The notes under the pieces are model-generated. The model saw only the letters and a list, made by a program, of their open reading frames with translations. It searched no databases and was not told where the DNA came from. 64,000 nt of DNA from assembly GCA_034520625.1 (NCBI GenBank), contig JAXHNI010000003.1, positions 186,001 to 250,000 of the forward strand. Reading direction: 5' to 3'. Numbering within the stretch: the stretch's first letter is position 1; every line of letters begins with the position of its first letter. Shown piece by piece: positions 15,807 through 24,305 of the stretch. This DNA is from JAANXG01 sp034520625. Lineage in GTDB: Bacteria; Pseudomonadota; Gammaproteobacteria; Arenicellales; JAANXG01. Position numbers and translations under genes: made by a program.

Positions 15807-17194
15807 TCCGGTCCATACGCAGCCGCGTACTGGTAGCCGCGTCACTGGCACTGGCGGGATTCCTGGGCGTAACCGGCGCGGCGCTCGACCGCGCGTTCCG
15901 CAACAGCGCCGAATCCTCCGTCCGGGACTACCTCCAGACCCAGGTCTATGGTCTTCTGGCGGCGGCGGAGCTGACCCCCGGCAACTCCCTCAGTCTGCCG
16001 CCGTCGCTGCCCGAGCCCCGGCTTTCCCGGACCAATTCGGGACTCTTCGCCTGGGTTCTGGATGAGGAAGGCGACACGGTGTGGAAATCACCGTCGGCGC
16101 TGGGAATCGATACGATGACCGCTCCCCGGCCGGAACCGGGGGAATTCACTTTCCGGCGCGGTGAAACCCAGGCGGGCCAGCCGGTGTTTCTCCTGCACTA
16201 TTCCGTGGTATGGGAATCCGTCGAAGGCCGGGAGCTGCCTTTCCAGGTCAGCGTCGCCGAGGATTTCGGCCTGTACCAGTCCCGCGTGAACGAGTTCCGG
16301 CAGACGCTCTGGCTGTGGCTGCTGGCCTCGGTGGTGGTGCTCATCGTGGTGCAGCTGGGGGTGTTGATGTGGGTGCTCCGGCCGCTTCGCAGCATCTCCG
16401 ACGAGGTCAACAGCGTGGAGCGCGGCGAGCGGGATCGATTGAGCGCCGACTATCCGGATGAATTACAATCCCTGGCGCTCAATCTCAATGCGCTGCTGGT
16501 CAACGAGCGTAATCAGCGCCAGCGTTATCGCGACAAGCTGGATGACCTCGCCCACAGCCTGAAAACACCGCTGGCGGTGCTGCGCAACCTCTCCGACCAG
16601 ACGACGGCGGGCCGGCAGCGGAAGAATCCGGAGGAGGACGTTACCGAAGACATGCTGAATGAAGTAAGCACCCAGGTGGACCGGATGCAGGATATTGTGT
16701 CCTACCAGCTGCGCGGCTCCGCGGGTGGAACCGGTGAATTCTCGCTCGCGCATCCCGTCAGGCCGGAGATCGACAAGATCGCGCGCAGCCTCGGCAAGGC
16801 CTATTTCGACCGTGGCATCGAGATCGAGATCGAAGCCTCCCACCAGTGCCGGTTCCGCGGTGATGTGGGGGATTTCATGGAGATCATGGGCAACGTCATG
16901 GACAACGCCTGCAAGCACTGCCGGAGCAGGGTGCGGGTGAGCGCCAGCGCCGGCGTGGAGAACGACGAGCTGGTGCTCGCCGTGGAGGACGACGGGCCCG
17001 GTATACCCCCGGACCGGCGCCGGGAAATCCTCCGGCGCCGCGTGCGCGATGACACCCGCACCGAGGGTCAGGGCATCGGGCTCGCCGTGGTGCACAGCAT
17101 CGTAACGGACTACGGCGGCACCGTGGAGATTGGTGACGGCGCCCTGGGCGGCGCCAGGGTGGTGGTCCGGCTCCCGGGGACGGTGCGGCGATGA
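15803..17194 (+). CDS. Sensor histidine kinase (PhoQ-like)
   Basis: The 463-residue kinase starts at a GTG that overlaps the regulator's stop. It has an N-terminal membrane helix, a periplasmic domain of about 140 residues, a second helix near residues 168-192 (LLASVVVLIVVQLGVLMWV), a HAMP-like linker and the kinase core. His251 in DLAHSLKTPLAVLRN is the phosphorylation site, as in PhoQ. The ATP-binding part has NVMDNACKHC (N box), EDDGPGIP (G1) and TEGQGIGLAVVHSI (G2). The signal it senses cannot be read from sequence. Confidence 0.9.
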   Translation: MIRSIRSRVLVAASLALAGFLGVTGAALDRAFRNSAESSVRDYLQTQVYGLLAAAELTPGNSLSLPPSLPEPRLSRTNSGLFAWVLDEEGDTVWKSPSALGIDTMTAPRPEPGEFTFRRGETQAGQPVFLLHYSVVWESVEGRELPFQVSVAEDFGLYQSRVNEFRQTLWLWLLASVVVLIVVQLGVLMWVLRPLRSISDEVNSVERGERDRLSADYPDELQSLALNLNALLVNERNQRQRYRDKLDDLAHSLKTPLAVLRNLSDQTTAGRQRKNPEEDVTEDMLNEVSTQVDRMQDIVSYQLRGSAGGTGEFSLAHPVRPEIDKIARSLGKAYFDRGIEIEIEASHQCRFRGDVGDFMEIMGNVMDNACKHCRSRVRVSASAGVENDELVLAVEDDGPGIPPDRRREILRRRVRDDTRTEGQGIGLAVVHSIVTDYGGTVEIGDGALGGARVVVRLPGTVRR

Positions 17195-17964
17195 GCTGGT
17201 GGGGCAAGATCGCGGGCGGGGCGTTCGGCTTCATGCTGGGCGGTCCCCTGGGGGCCGCGCTGGGCGCGGTGCTCGGCCATCAGTTCGACAAGGGCGTCAC
17301 AGGAGCCGCGCGCATATCCCTGAATGACCAGGAAATGGTGCAGGCGGCGTTTTTCACGGCCACCTTCTCCGTGATGGGCTATATCGCCAAGGCCGACGGG
17401 CGGGTTTCGCAAAGCGAGATCGCGCTCGCTGAACGGGTGATGGCGCAGATGCACCTGAAGAGCGAGCAGCGGCAGGCCGCCATCGATCTCTTCAACCGGG
17501 GGAAGCAGGACGATTTTTCCGTGGACGAGGTCCTGGATCAGCTGCGCCAGGTCAGTCATCGCAACCGCAATCTGCTGAGGATTTTCCTGGAGATACAGAT
17601 CCAGGCAGCCCTTGCCGACGGCGTCGTGGACGACGCGGAATACCAGGCGCTGCTTCGGATCGCCGAGCGCCTGGGCTTCGACCAGGCCCAGATCCGGCAG
17701 CTTCTGGATATGCTCCAGTCCGGGGGGGCGCGGTCCGGGGCCGCGGCCGGCCCCAGCCTGGACGATGCGTACCGCACCCTGGGGGTCAGCAGGGATGCCA
17801 GTGACGCCGAAGTCAAGAAGGCCTACCGGCGGCTGATGAATCAGCATCACCCGGACAAGCTCGTGGCCAAGGGCCTGCCCGAGGAGATGATGGAAGTCGC
17901 CACGGAAAAAACTCAGAGCATCAAGGCCGCCTATGAACGGGTCAAGGAGTCCCGGCGGCGCTAG
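17191..17964 (+). CDS. djlA: Co-chaperone DjlA-like (TerB plus J domain)
   Basis: The 257-residue product has an N-terminal glycine-rich membrane segment (AFGFMLGGPLGAALGAVLGH), a TerB-like helical domain starting FFTATFSVMGYIAKADGRVSQ, and a C-terminal J domain with DDAYRTLGVSRDASDAEVKKA and the HPD motif in NQHHPDKLV. This is the DjlA order: membrane anchor, TerB, J domain. It stimulates DnaK at the inner membrane. Its ATGA start overlaps the kinase stop, joining it to the two-component operon. Confidence 0.93.
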   Translation: MSWWGKIAGGAFGFMLGGPLGAALGAVLGHQFDKGVTGAARISLNDQEMVQAAFFTATFSVMGYIAKADGRVSQSEIALAERVMAQMHLKSEQRQAAIDLFNRGKQDDFSVDEVLDQLRQVSHRNRNLLRIFLEIQIQAALADGVVDDAEYQALLRIAERLGFDQAQIRQLLDMLQSGGARSGAAAGPSLDDAYRTLGVSRDASDAEVKKAYRRLMNQHHPDKLVAKGLPEEMMEVATEKTQSIKAAYERVKESRRR

Positions 17965-18013
17965 TGCCCGGTCCGAGGAATCGTTCTACTACTGCGAAAC
18001 GAGGTGAACCGAT

Positions 18014-18991
18014 ATGCCGCACGCAATTCGAGTCTACGAGCCGGGCGGGCCCGGCCAGATGAAATGGGAGCCGGTGGAGACCCCGGCGCCGCAGGCGGGT
18101 GAAGCGCTGGTCCGGCACACGGCGGTGGGTCTGAACTACATCGACGTCTACCACCGCACCGGGCTGTATCCCCTGAACGACCGGCCGTTCGGCCTCGGAA
18201 CGGAAGCCGCCGGGGTGGTGGAGGCCGTGGGGGAGGGCGTGACCCGGGTGTCACCGGGAGACCGGGTCGCGTACGTGGCGCTGCCGCCGGGCGCCTATGC
18301 CGAGGAGCGCGTGGTGGCCGCCGGGCGCCTGGTGCGCCTGCCGGACGGCATCGACGATCAAACCGCCGCGGCGATGATGCTGCAGGGAATGACGGCCCAG
18401 TATCTCCTGCGCCGCACTTGTCGCGTCCAGTCGGGGGATACCGTGCTCATCCATGCCGCCGCCGGCGGCGTGGGCCTCATCGCCTGCCAGTGGGCAAAGC
18501 TGCTCGGTGCCACGGTCATCGGCACGGTCGGCTCCGATGAGAAAGCCCAGCTCGCCGGAGAGCATGGCTGCGATCATCCGGTGGTCTACACCCGCGAGGA
18601 CTTTCGGGAGCGGGTCCGGGAAATCACCGGCGGCGCCGGTGTCAGGGTGGTTTACGACTCGGTGGGCAAGGACACGTTCATGCGGTCCCTGGACTGCCTG
18701 TCCCGGCTCGGCATGATGGTGTTGTTCGGCCAGTCCTCGGGGCCGGTGGAGCCCATGGACCTGGGCCTGCTGGCGGCGAAGGGGTCGCTGTTCCTGACCC
18801 GGCCGACGCTGTTCCACTACACCGCCACGGTCGAGGATCTGGACGCTACGGCCGCGGAGCTCATGGATGTCGTCGAAAAGGGTGCGGTGAAGATCGAGGT
18901 CAACCAGACCTGTCCCCTCGCGGACGTCGCCCGCGCCCACCAGGATCTGGAGGCGCGCAAGACCACGGGGTCGACGGTTCTGCTGCCCTGA
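18014..18991 (+). CDS. NADPH:quinone reductase, zinc-free MDR family
   Basis: The 325-residue product belongs to the zeta-crystallin/QOR group. It begins IRVYEPGGPGQMKWEPV, has the GroES-like domain with GLNYIDVYHRTGLYPL and GTEAAGVVEAVG, and a Rossmann domain with IHAAAGGVGLIACQWAKLLGA and VYDSVGKDTF. It lacks the cysteine zinc ligands of alcohol dehydrogenases. Such enzymes reduce quinones one or two electrons at a time using NADPH. The closest named homologue is E. coli QorA. It sits alone, with a palindromic repeat downstream. Confidence 0.9.
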   Translation: MPHAIRVYEPGGPGQMKWEPVETPAPQAGEALVRHTAVGLNYIDVYHRTGLYPLNDRPFGLGTEAAGVVEAVGEGVTRVSPGDRVAYVALPPGAYAEERVVAAGRLVRLPDGIDDQTAAAMMLQGMTAQYLLRRTCRVQSGDTVLIHAAAGGVGLIACQWAKLLGATVIGTVGSDEKAQLAGEHGCDHPVVYTREDFRERVREITGGAGVRVVYDSVGKDTFMRSLDCLSRLGMMVLFGQSSGPVEPMDLGLLAAKGSLFLTRPTLFHYTATVEDLDATAAELMDVVEKGAVKIEVNQTCPLADVARAHQDLEARKTTGSTVLLP

Positions 18992-19063
18992 CCCGCCACA
19001 GATATTGCACCATTCAGCGAGCCACTGGCCTTGGTCCGGTTTGAATGCCGGCGTTATCGGGGA

Positions 19064-19172
19064 GGCCAGTGCCGGGGTCGTCTCCCAGGGTCGCTGTGAA
19101 TACGTCCGTGTACGCTCTGGCTCAAACATCCCTGTTTTCGACAGCCCTGGGAGACGACCCCCGGCACTGGCC
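19064..19172. repeat. Palindromic interspersed repeat, family A, copy 2 (core inverted versus flanks)
   Basis: The arms at 19064-19090 and 19145-19172 are inverted copies starting GGCCAGTGCCGGGG. The core reads in the same direction as in copies 1 and 3 (TACGCTCTGGCTCAAACATC), but the flanks are reversed: ATTGCACCATTCAGC at about 19007 is the complement of a right-flank block of copy 3, and AAACCGGGCCGCGG to the right of the element is the complement of copy 3's left flank. So the arm-to-arm segment is inverted relative to its surroundings. Confidence 0.85.
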
Positions 19173-19246
19173 CCGTTATCCGGCGCCGGTTCGCAAACCG
19201 GGCCGCGGCTCAGCGCTGCCCCGGCTGCCGCCCGGCGGCTCCTGAG

Positions 19247-20026
19247 TCAAATCCGGGCAACCGGGCTCCGCGCCGGGGCGCCGTCGGTTCGCCGGTCATC
19301 GGCCAGATACTCCCGATACAGCACCGTGGCCCCCGCCACCGCCACGGGCATGAGGACGAGGTTGAAGCCGGGGACGAGTGCCAGGGCCAGCACGGTGCCC
19401 CCGAAGCCCCAGAGGTAGCCGCGGTCGGTCCTGACGCGCCGGCGCAGCGCCTTGAAATCGAGATCGTCACTGGACGCCGGGAACTCGATGTATTCCAACG
19501 CCACGAACCACGCCGCCAGGGCCAACCAGATGAAGGGCGCCAGGATCTGGACCCCCGGCACCAGGAACAGAATCAGCGCCGGCAGAAGCCAGCGGGCGAA
19601 ATACAGCCACTTGGTGATTTCCTGCCCGATGGCGGCGGGAAAGGCGGCCAGAATCGCGGTCCAGGCTTGATCGGTTGCCCCGGGCCGATGGCCGAGCTCC
19701 CGGGACACCGCGGCGGCAAGGGCCTCATTGAACGGCGAGGCGACCAGATTGGCGGCCAGAGTGAAGGTAAGGAACGAGATCAGCACCATGGCGGCGCTGA
19801 ACACCAGCCACGCCAGCCAGCGCAGCGCCGACCCCCATATGCCCCCGGCGTCGCTCAGGTAGCGTTCCAGGAAGGCGTCGAAGGCCTCGCCGCTGAGCCA
19901 GATCAGGCCGGCGAACACCAGGACGTTGATGAGCAGGGGGATCCAGGCGAAATGCCGGATGCCGGGCCGGATGACCAGCCGGGCGCCCCGGAACAGGCAG
20001 GCCGCGCCCAGGATCGGCTTCCGCAC
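19247..20026 (-). CDS. cysZ: CysZ-like sulfate permease (EI24 family)
   Basis: The 259-residue product is a polytopic membrane protein of the EI24/CysZ family, with an N-terminal basic stretch (LFRGARLVIRPGIRHFAWIP) and at least four hydrophobic helices, and with the family block LVPGVQILAPFIWLALAAW and LEYIEFPASS. CysZ brings sulfate into the cell for cysteine synthesis. It is on the minus strand just downstream of queF, with only eight bases between, so both may share a transcript. Other cys genes are not adjacent; sat lies 18 kb away. Confidence 0.85.
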   Translation of the reverse strand: MRKPILGAACLFRGARLVIRPGIRHFAWIPLLINVLVFAGLIWLSGEAFDAFLERYLSDAGGIWGSALRWLAWLVFSAAMVLISFLTFTLAANLVASPFNEALAAAVSRELGHRPGATDQAWTAILAAFPAAIGQEITKWLYFARWLLPALILFLVPGVQILAPFIWLALAAWFVALEYIEFPASSDDLDFKALRRRVRTDRGYLWGFGGTVLALALVPGFNLVLMPVAVAGATVLYREYLADDRRTDGAPARSPVARI

Positions 20027-20034
20027 GCGGGGTA

Positions 20035-20436
20035 TCAGCCCCTCGAGCCGGGCAGCGTCACGGGCGGCGGAGGCGTCCAGTTTGGGGCACGGTGCTCCGC
20101 CACGACATCGGTATACAATCCCCCCCGCACGTTGAATTTCGCCGTAAGCCGCGCAAATCGCGGGTCCAGGGCGGCGACCAGGTCGTCAAGGATCCGGTTG
20201 GTGACGGCCTCGTGGAAAGCGCCCTCGTCCCGGAAGGACCACATGTAGAGTTTCAGGGATTTCAGCTCGACGCAGCGGCGGTCGGGGACGTAGGCCAGGT
20301 GCATGGTGGCGAAGTCCGGCTGACCCGTCATTGGGCACAGGCAGGTGAACTCGGGAACATCGATGTGAATCGTGTAATCCCGGTCCGGCTGAGGGTTGTC
20401 GAACACTTCGAATTTCGTGGATGGTTTCGTGGTCAT
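20035..20436 (-). CDS. queF: NADPH-dependent 7-cyano-7-deazaguanine reductase, type I
   Basis: QueF reduces preQ0 to preQ1 in queuosine synthesis. The 133-residue length is that of the short type I form. The catalytic Cys lies in FTCLCPMTGQPDF, and the QueF signature runs through ELKSLKLYMWSFRDEGAFHEAV, including the substrate-binding Glu. The ATG at 20436 is chosen from the conserved start MTTKPSTKFEVFDNP; upstream codons belong to the leader. No preQ1 riboswitch is recognisable in the leader. Confidence 0.93.
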   Translation of the reverse strand: MTTKPSTKFEVFDNPQPDRDYTIHIDVPEFTCLCPMTGQPDFATMHLAYVPDRRCVELKSLKLYMWSFRDEGAFHEAVTNRILDDLVAALDPRFARLTAKFNVRGGLYTDVVAEHRAPNWTPPPPVTLPGSRG

Positions 20437-20807
20437 TGAGCGGTTCGTTGTGGTAACTTTCGGCGCTTGAAGTCTAACAGCATAAGGACGGCTAAATGAG
20501 GCAAACAAAGTCGGCCGTGTTGGTGCAGCGTATGAGCCATGCAGCCGGATTCACCCCGGCACGGTTCCGCGTTGGTTCTGCAGTCACGATTACACCGCGT
20601 CGGTTCCGTCGGCATCTTGTTCGAGTTTGACTTGAATATCCCTCGCGTTGCCGCCGGGCGCGGCATGTCGACACCCGGCGGGCCGGTTGCCGCCCCGCGG
20701 GCGCAGGGCAGGATCGGTCGGGGAACCGGGCCTGCGACGGCGGCCCGCCGGATCGACCGCAGTTTTCTCAACCGGACGCGCCACGGCGTTGTTCAATAGC
20801 ACAAACA
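20437..20807. other. Intergenic region between queF and smc
   Basis: This 371-bp region separates divergent queF and smc and should hold both promoters. Short ORFs here have repetitive basic composition and look random. I see no strong hairpin or repeat in it. Confidence 0.4.
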
Positions 20808-23800
20808 ATGCGTCTTAAACACATCAAGCTCGCCGGCTTCAAGTCTTTCGTGGACCCGACTACCGTGTCCGTGCCGGCGAACCTGGTCGGCGTCGTCGGA
20901 CCCAACGGCTGCGGCAAGTCCAATGTGATAGACGCCATTCGCTGGGTGATGGGAGAGTCGTCCGCCAAGACCCTGCGCGGCGACCAGATGGCGGACGTTA
21001 TTTTCAACGGCTCCTCGGCGCGCAAGCCGGTGAGCAAGGCGTCCGTGGAGCTGGTGTTTGACAACAGCGGAGGCAAGGCGCCGGGGCCCTACGCCCAGTA
21101 CAACGAAATTTCCGTCCGCCGTGAGCTGAGCCGAGACGGCCAGTCCAGCTATTTCATCAACCGCACCAGGACTCGCCGCCGGGATATCACCGATATCTTC
21201 CTGGGAACCGGCCTGGGGCCGCGTTCCTACTCGATCATTGAGCAGGGCATGGTGGGCCGCATCATCGAGGCCAAGCCCGAGGAGCTGCGGGTCCTGATCG
21301 AGGAGGCGGCCGGTATTTCCAAGTACAAGGAACGCCGGCGGGAGACCGAGACCCGCATCCGCCATACCCGCGAGAACCTCGAGCGTGTGGAGGATATTCG
21401 CAAGGAGCTGGAGGGGCAGCTCAAGCGCCTCAAGCGCCAGTCCGAGGCGGCGGAGGAGTACAAGACCCTGCGCGAAGAGGAACGCCAGCTCAAGTCCCAG
21501 CTGCTCAGCCTCCGCTGGCAGGGGCTGGACGGCGAGGTGGGCGGTAAGGACACCGAGCTGGCGCGCCTGCAGAAGCTGGCGGACGAAGCGCTGGCGAAGC
21601 AGCGCGGCGCCGAGAAGACCATCGAGTCCCTGCGCAGCCGCCAGACTGATGCCAACGAGTCCTTCAACAAGGCTCAGGGCGAGTACTACCGTACCGGCGC
21701 GGATATTTCCGGCGTTGAACAGAATATCAAGCACCTGCGCGAGTCCCGGGAACAACAGCAGCAGGAGCTCGAGCGCCTGACCCGCGACCAGGGCGAGTCG
21801 CGCAGCCACATGGAGGCGGACCAGCGGCGGATCGAGGCGCTGCGCAAGACGCTTTCTGAGAGCGAGCCGGATTTGAACGAAGCGGCGCAGCGGTTGGCCC
21901 GTGCCGAAGCGGCGTTCCGGGAAGCTGAAGAGGGGATGACTCAGTGGCAGGCCGAGTGGGAGCGGATCGGTGCCGAAGCCGCTGCGCCGGACCAGGAGCG
22001 CCAGGTTCAGCAGACGCGGATCGAGGAGTACGAGAACCAGATCACGTCGCTGGTGGACCGCCAGCAGCGCCAGGAGTCCCGACTCGCGGAGATTGACGAG
22101 TCGTTGAACCGTCTCGGGATAGACGGGCTCAAGCGGGCGGTCGCCCGGGCCGACGAGTCCTGTGGACAATTGCATGACAACGTCGAGCACCTCGAGGAAA
22201 CCGTCCGAGCCCTGCGCCACGAGATTGAGCAGTCCGGAGACGAAGCGCAGGGTCTGCGCGACGAGCTCCGCACCCTGGAGGCACGGCTGGAATCCCTCAG
22301 GGAGCTCCAGGCGTCGGACCTGCAGGCCGGAGACAGCGAGTCACTCGATGAGTGGCTGGAGCGTACGGGCATCAAGTCGGCGCCCCGCCTGGCCAGTGAA
22401 ATGGAAGTCGAGCACGGCTGGGAAACGGCGCTGGACCGGGTGCTGGGCCGGCGTGCCAGCGCCTACTGCGTTGACGAGTGCGATGCCGGCCAGCTCCAGG
22501 ACGGCTCGGAGATCGTGATTGTCGAACGAACCCGCTCCCCCGAATTCCATGCGGGGCGGCTGCCGCGGCTCCTGGAGAAGGTCCGGTGCCGGGACGTCGA
22601 CCTCACGGGCTGGCTGGGGGGCGTTTTCGTGGCCGACGACCTCCAGCAGGCGCTGGCCTGGCGGCCGCAGCTGGCCACGGAGGAGTCCATCGTCACCCGG
22701 GACGGTGCCTGGGTGGGCGGCAACTGGCTCGAGCTGCGGCCCGGCCAAGACCGCGCCGGGGTTGTGGCGCGGGAGTCGGAGATCGACGACCTGGACGAGC
22801 GGGTGTCCACGTTGTCCGCCGAGCTCGACGCGAAACAGAACGAAATCGCGGAGCGGCAGACCCGGCTGGCGGCCCTCGAGGAGGAGCTGGCGGAATCCCG
22901 GCGCAGCCTCAGCGAGCAGGAGACCGCGCGGGCCGAGCTGCGCAATGAGCTGGCCCGCAATGAGACGCGCATCGGCGAGCTGCAGTCCCGGCGCGAGCAG
23001 GCGAAGTCCGAGCTCGGCGACGTCACCTCCCAGCTGCAGCAGTTCCGTGAACGGGTAACCAGCGCCAAGGCGCTGTTGTCCCGCGCCGAGGAGCAGAGCC
23101 GTACTTTGGCCACCAGTCGTGAGGACCTGCTGCAGCGCCGGGATGAGATCAGGGCTTCGCTGGAAGCGGCGCGCGCCGAGCTCGCGTCTGCCCGCGACCG
23201 CAAGCACGAAATCGAGTTTTCCCGCCAGCGGGAGGAAACCGAGCTCACGTCCCTGTTGGAGCACGCGAAACGCCTGGAGCGCCAGCAGGAAAGCATGCAG
23301 CAGAGGCAGCTGGAGCTGGAGTCGGCGCTGTCCCGCGACGCGGACCCGGAGCAGGATCTGAAGCAGAACCTCGAGGCCCTGCTCTCGGAGCGGGTGCAGT
23401 GCGAGCATCGCCTGGCCGAGGCGCGGCGCCTGGTGGAGAATATCGAAGAGGAGCTTCGCCAGCGGGAGCGGGAGCGCCACGGTCACGAACAGTCGGTACA
23501 GGGCACCCGGGAGGAAATGGAGCAGGTGAAGATCGCGCGCCAGGACGTGGTGGTCCGGCGTGACACCGTCCGGGAGCAGATCGAAGAGATCGGCCAGCGG
23601 CCCGAGGACGTGCTGGACGCCCTGCCGGAGGACGCCGACGAGGAAGGCTGGCAGGACAGACTGGACAAGATCGTCAGAAAGATCGACCGCATCGGGCCGG
23701 TCAACCTGGTGGCCATCGAAGAGTTCGAGGAACAGTCGGAGCGCAAGACCTACCTCGACCGCCAGTCCGAGGATCTCAATGAAGCGCTGGCGACCCTGGA

Positions 23801-24305
23801 GTCGGTGATCCAGAAGATCGACCAGGAGACGCGGGCGCGGTTCAAGGATACGTTCGAGCAGCTGAACGCCAAATTCCAGGAATTCTTTCCGAAACTGTTC
23901 GGCGGCGGCAGCGCCTACCTGGAGCTCACCAGCGACAACATGCTGGAGACCGGGGTGGCGGTCATGGCCAGGCCGCCGGGCAAGCGCAACAGCACCATAC
24001 ATCTGTTGTCCGGGGGCGAGAAGGCGCTCACCGCGGTGTCGCTCCTGTTTGCCTTTTTCGACCTGAATCCCGCACCGTTCTGCGTGCTGGACGAGGTGGA
24101 CGCACCGCTCGACGACGCGAATGTCGAGCGCTACAGTGACACCCTGAAAACGCTTTCCAGCCGCACCCAGTTGATTTTCATCACCCACAACAAGATCACC
24201 ATGGAATCGGCGGATATCCTGGTGGGCGTCACCATGGGAGAGCCCGGGGTCTCGCGGCTGGTCTCCGTGGACGTCGAAGAAGCGGTGGAGATGGCGGCGC
24301 AATGA
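20808..24305 (+). CDS. smc: Chromosome segregation ATPase SMC
   Basis: The 1165-residue protein has the SMC order: Walker A (GPNGCGKSN, residues 31-39) in the N-terminal head, a long coiled coil, a hinge at about residues 505-640, the returning coil, and a C-terminal head with LLSGGEKALTAVSLLFAF (near 1066) and the Walker B CVLDEVDAPLDDANV. It organises and segregates the chromosome with ScpA and ScpB, which are not in the window. Length fits bacterial SMC. The stop overlaps the zipA start by ATGA, as in many gammaproteobacteria that carry smc rather than mukB. Confidence 0.97.
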   Translation: MRLKHIKLAGFKSFVDPTTVSVPANLVGVVGPNGCGKSNVIDAIRWVMGESSAKTLRGDQMADVIFNGSSARKPVSKASVELVFDNSGGKAPGPYAQYNEISVRRELSRDGQSSYFINRTRTRRRDITDIFLGTGLGPRSYSIIEQGMVGRIIEAKPEELRVLIEEAAGISKYKERRRETETRIRHTRENLERVEDIRKELEGQLKRLKRQSEAAEEYKTLREEERQLKSQLLSLRWQGLDGEVGGKDTELARLQKLADEALAKQRGAEKTIESLRSRQTDANESFNKAQGEYYRTGADISGVEQNIKHLRESREQQQQELERLTRDQGESRSHMEADQRRIEALRKTLSESEPDLNEAAQRLARAEAAFREAEEGMTQWQAEWERIGAEAAAPDQERQVQQTRIEEYENQITSLVDRQQRQESRLAEIDESLNRLGIDGLKRAVARADESCGQLHDNVEHLEETVRALRHEIEQSGDEAQGLRDELRTLEARLESLRELQASDLQAGDSESLDEWLERTGIKSAPRLASEMEVEHGWETALDRVLGRRASAYCVDECDAGQLQDGSEIVIVERTRSPEFHAGRLPRLLEKVRCRDVDLTGWLGGVFVADDLQQALAWRPQLATEESIVTRDGAWVGGNWLELRPGQDRAGVVARESEIDDLDERVSTLSAELDAKQNEIAERQTRLAALEEELAESRRSLSEQETARAELRNELARNETRIGELQSRREQAKSELGDVTSQLQQFRERVTSAKALLSRAEEQSRTLATSREDLLQRRDEIRASLEAARAELASARDRKHEIEFSRQREETELTSLLEHAKRLERQQESMQQRQLELESALSRDADPEQDLKQNLEALLSERVQCEHRLAEARRLVENIEEELRQRERERHGHEQSVQGTREEMEQVKIARQDVVVRRDTVREQIEEIGQRPEDVLDALPEDADEEGWQDRLDKIVRKIDRIGPVNLVAIEEFEEQSERKTYLDRQSEDLNEALATLESVIQKIDQETRARFKDTFEQLNAKFQEFFPKLFGGGSAYLELTSDNMLETGVAVMARPPGKRNSTIHLLSGGEKALTAVSLLFAFFDLNPAPFCVLDEVDAPLDDANVERYSDTLKTLSSRTQLIFITHNKITMESADILVGVTMGEPGVSRLVSVDVEEAVEMAAQ

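Noticed and set aside
19000..19020. TTGCACCATTCAGC-like sequence as an NtrC binding site
   Set aside because: It is part of the family A repeat flank, and no sigma-54 promoter or nitrogen gene lies beside it.
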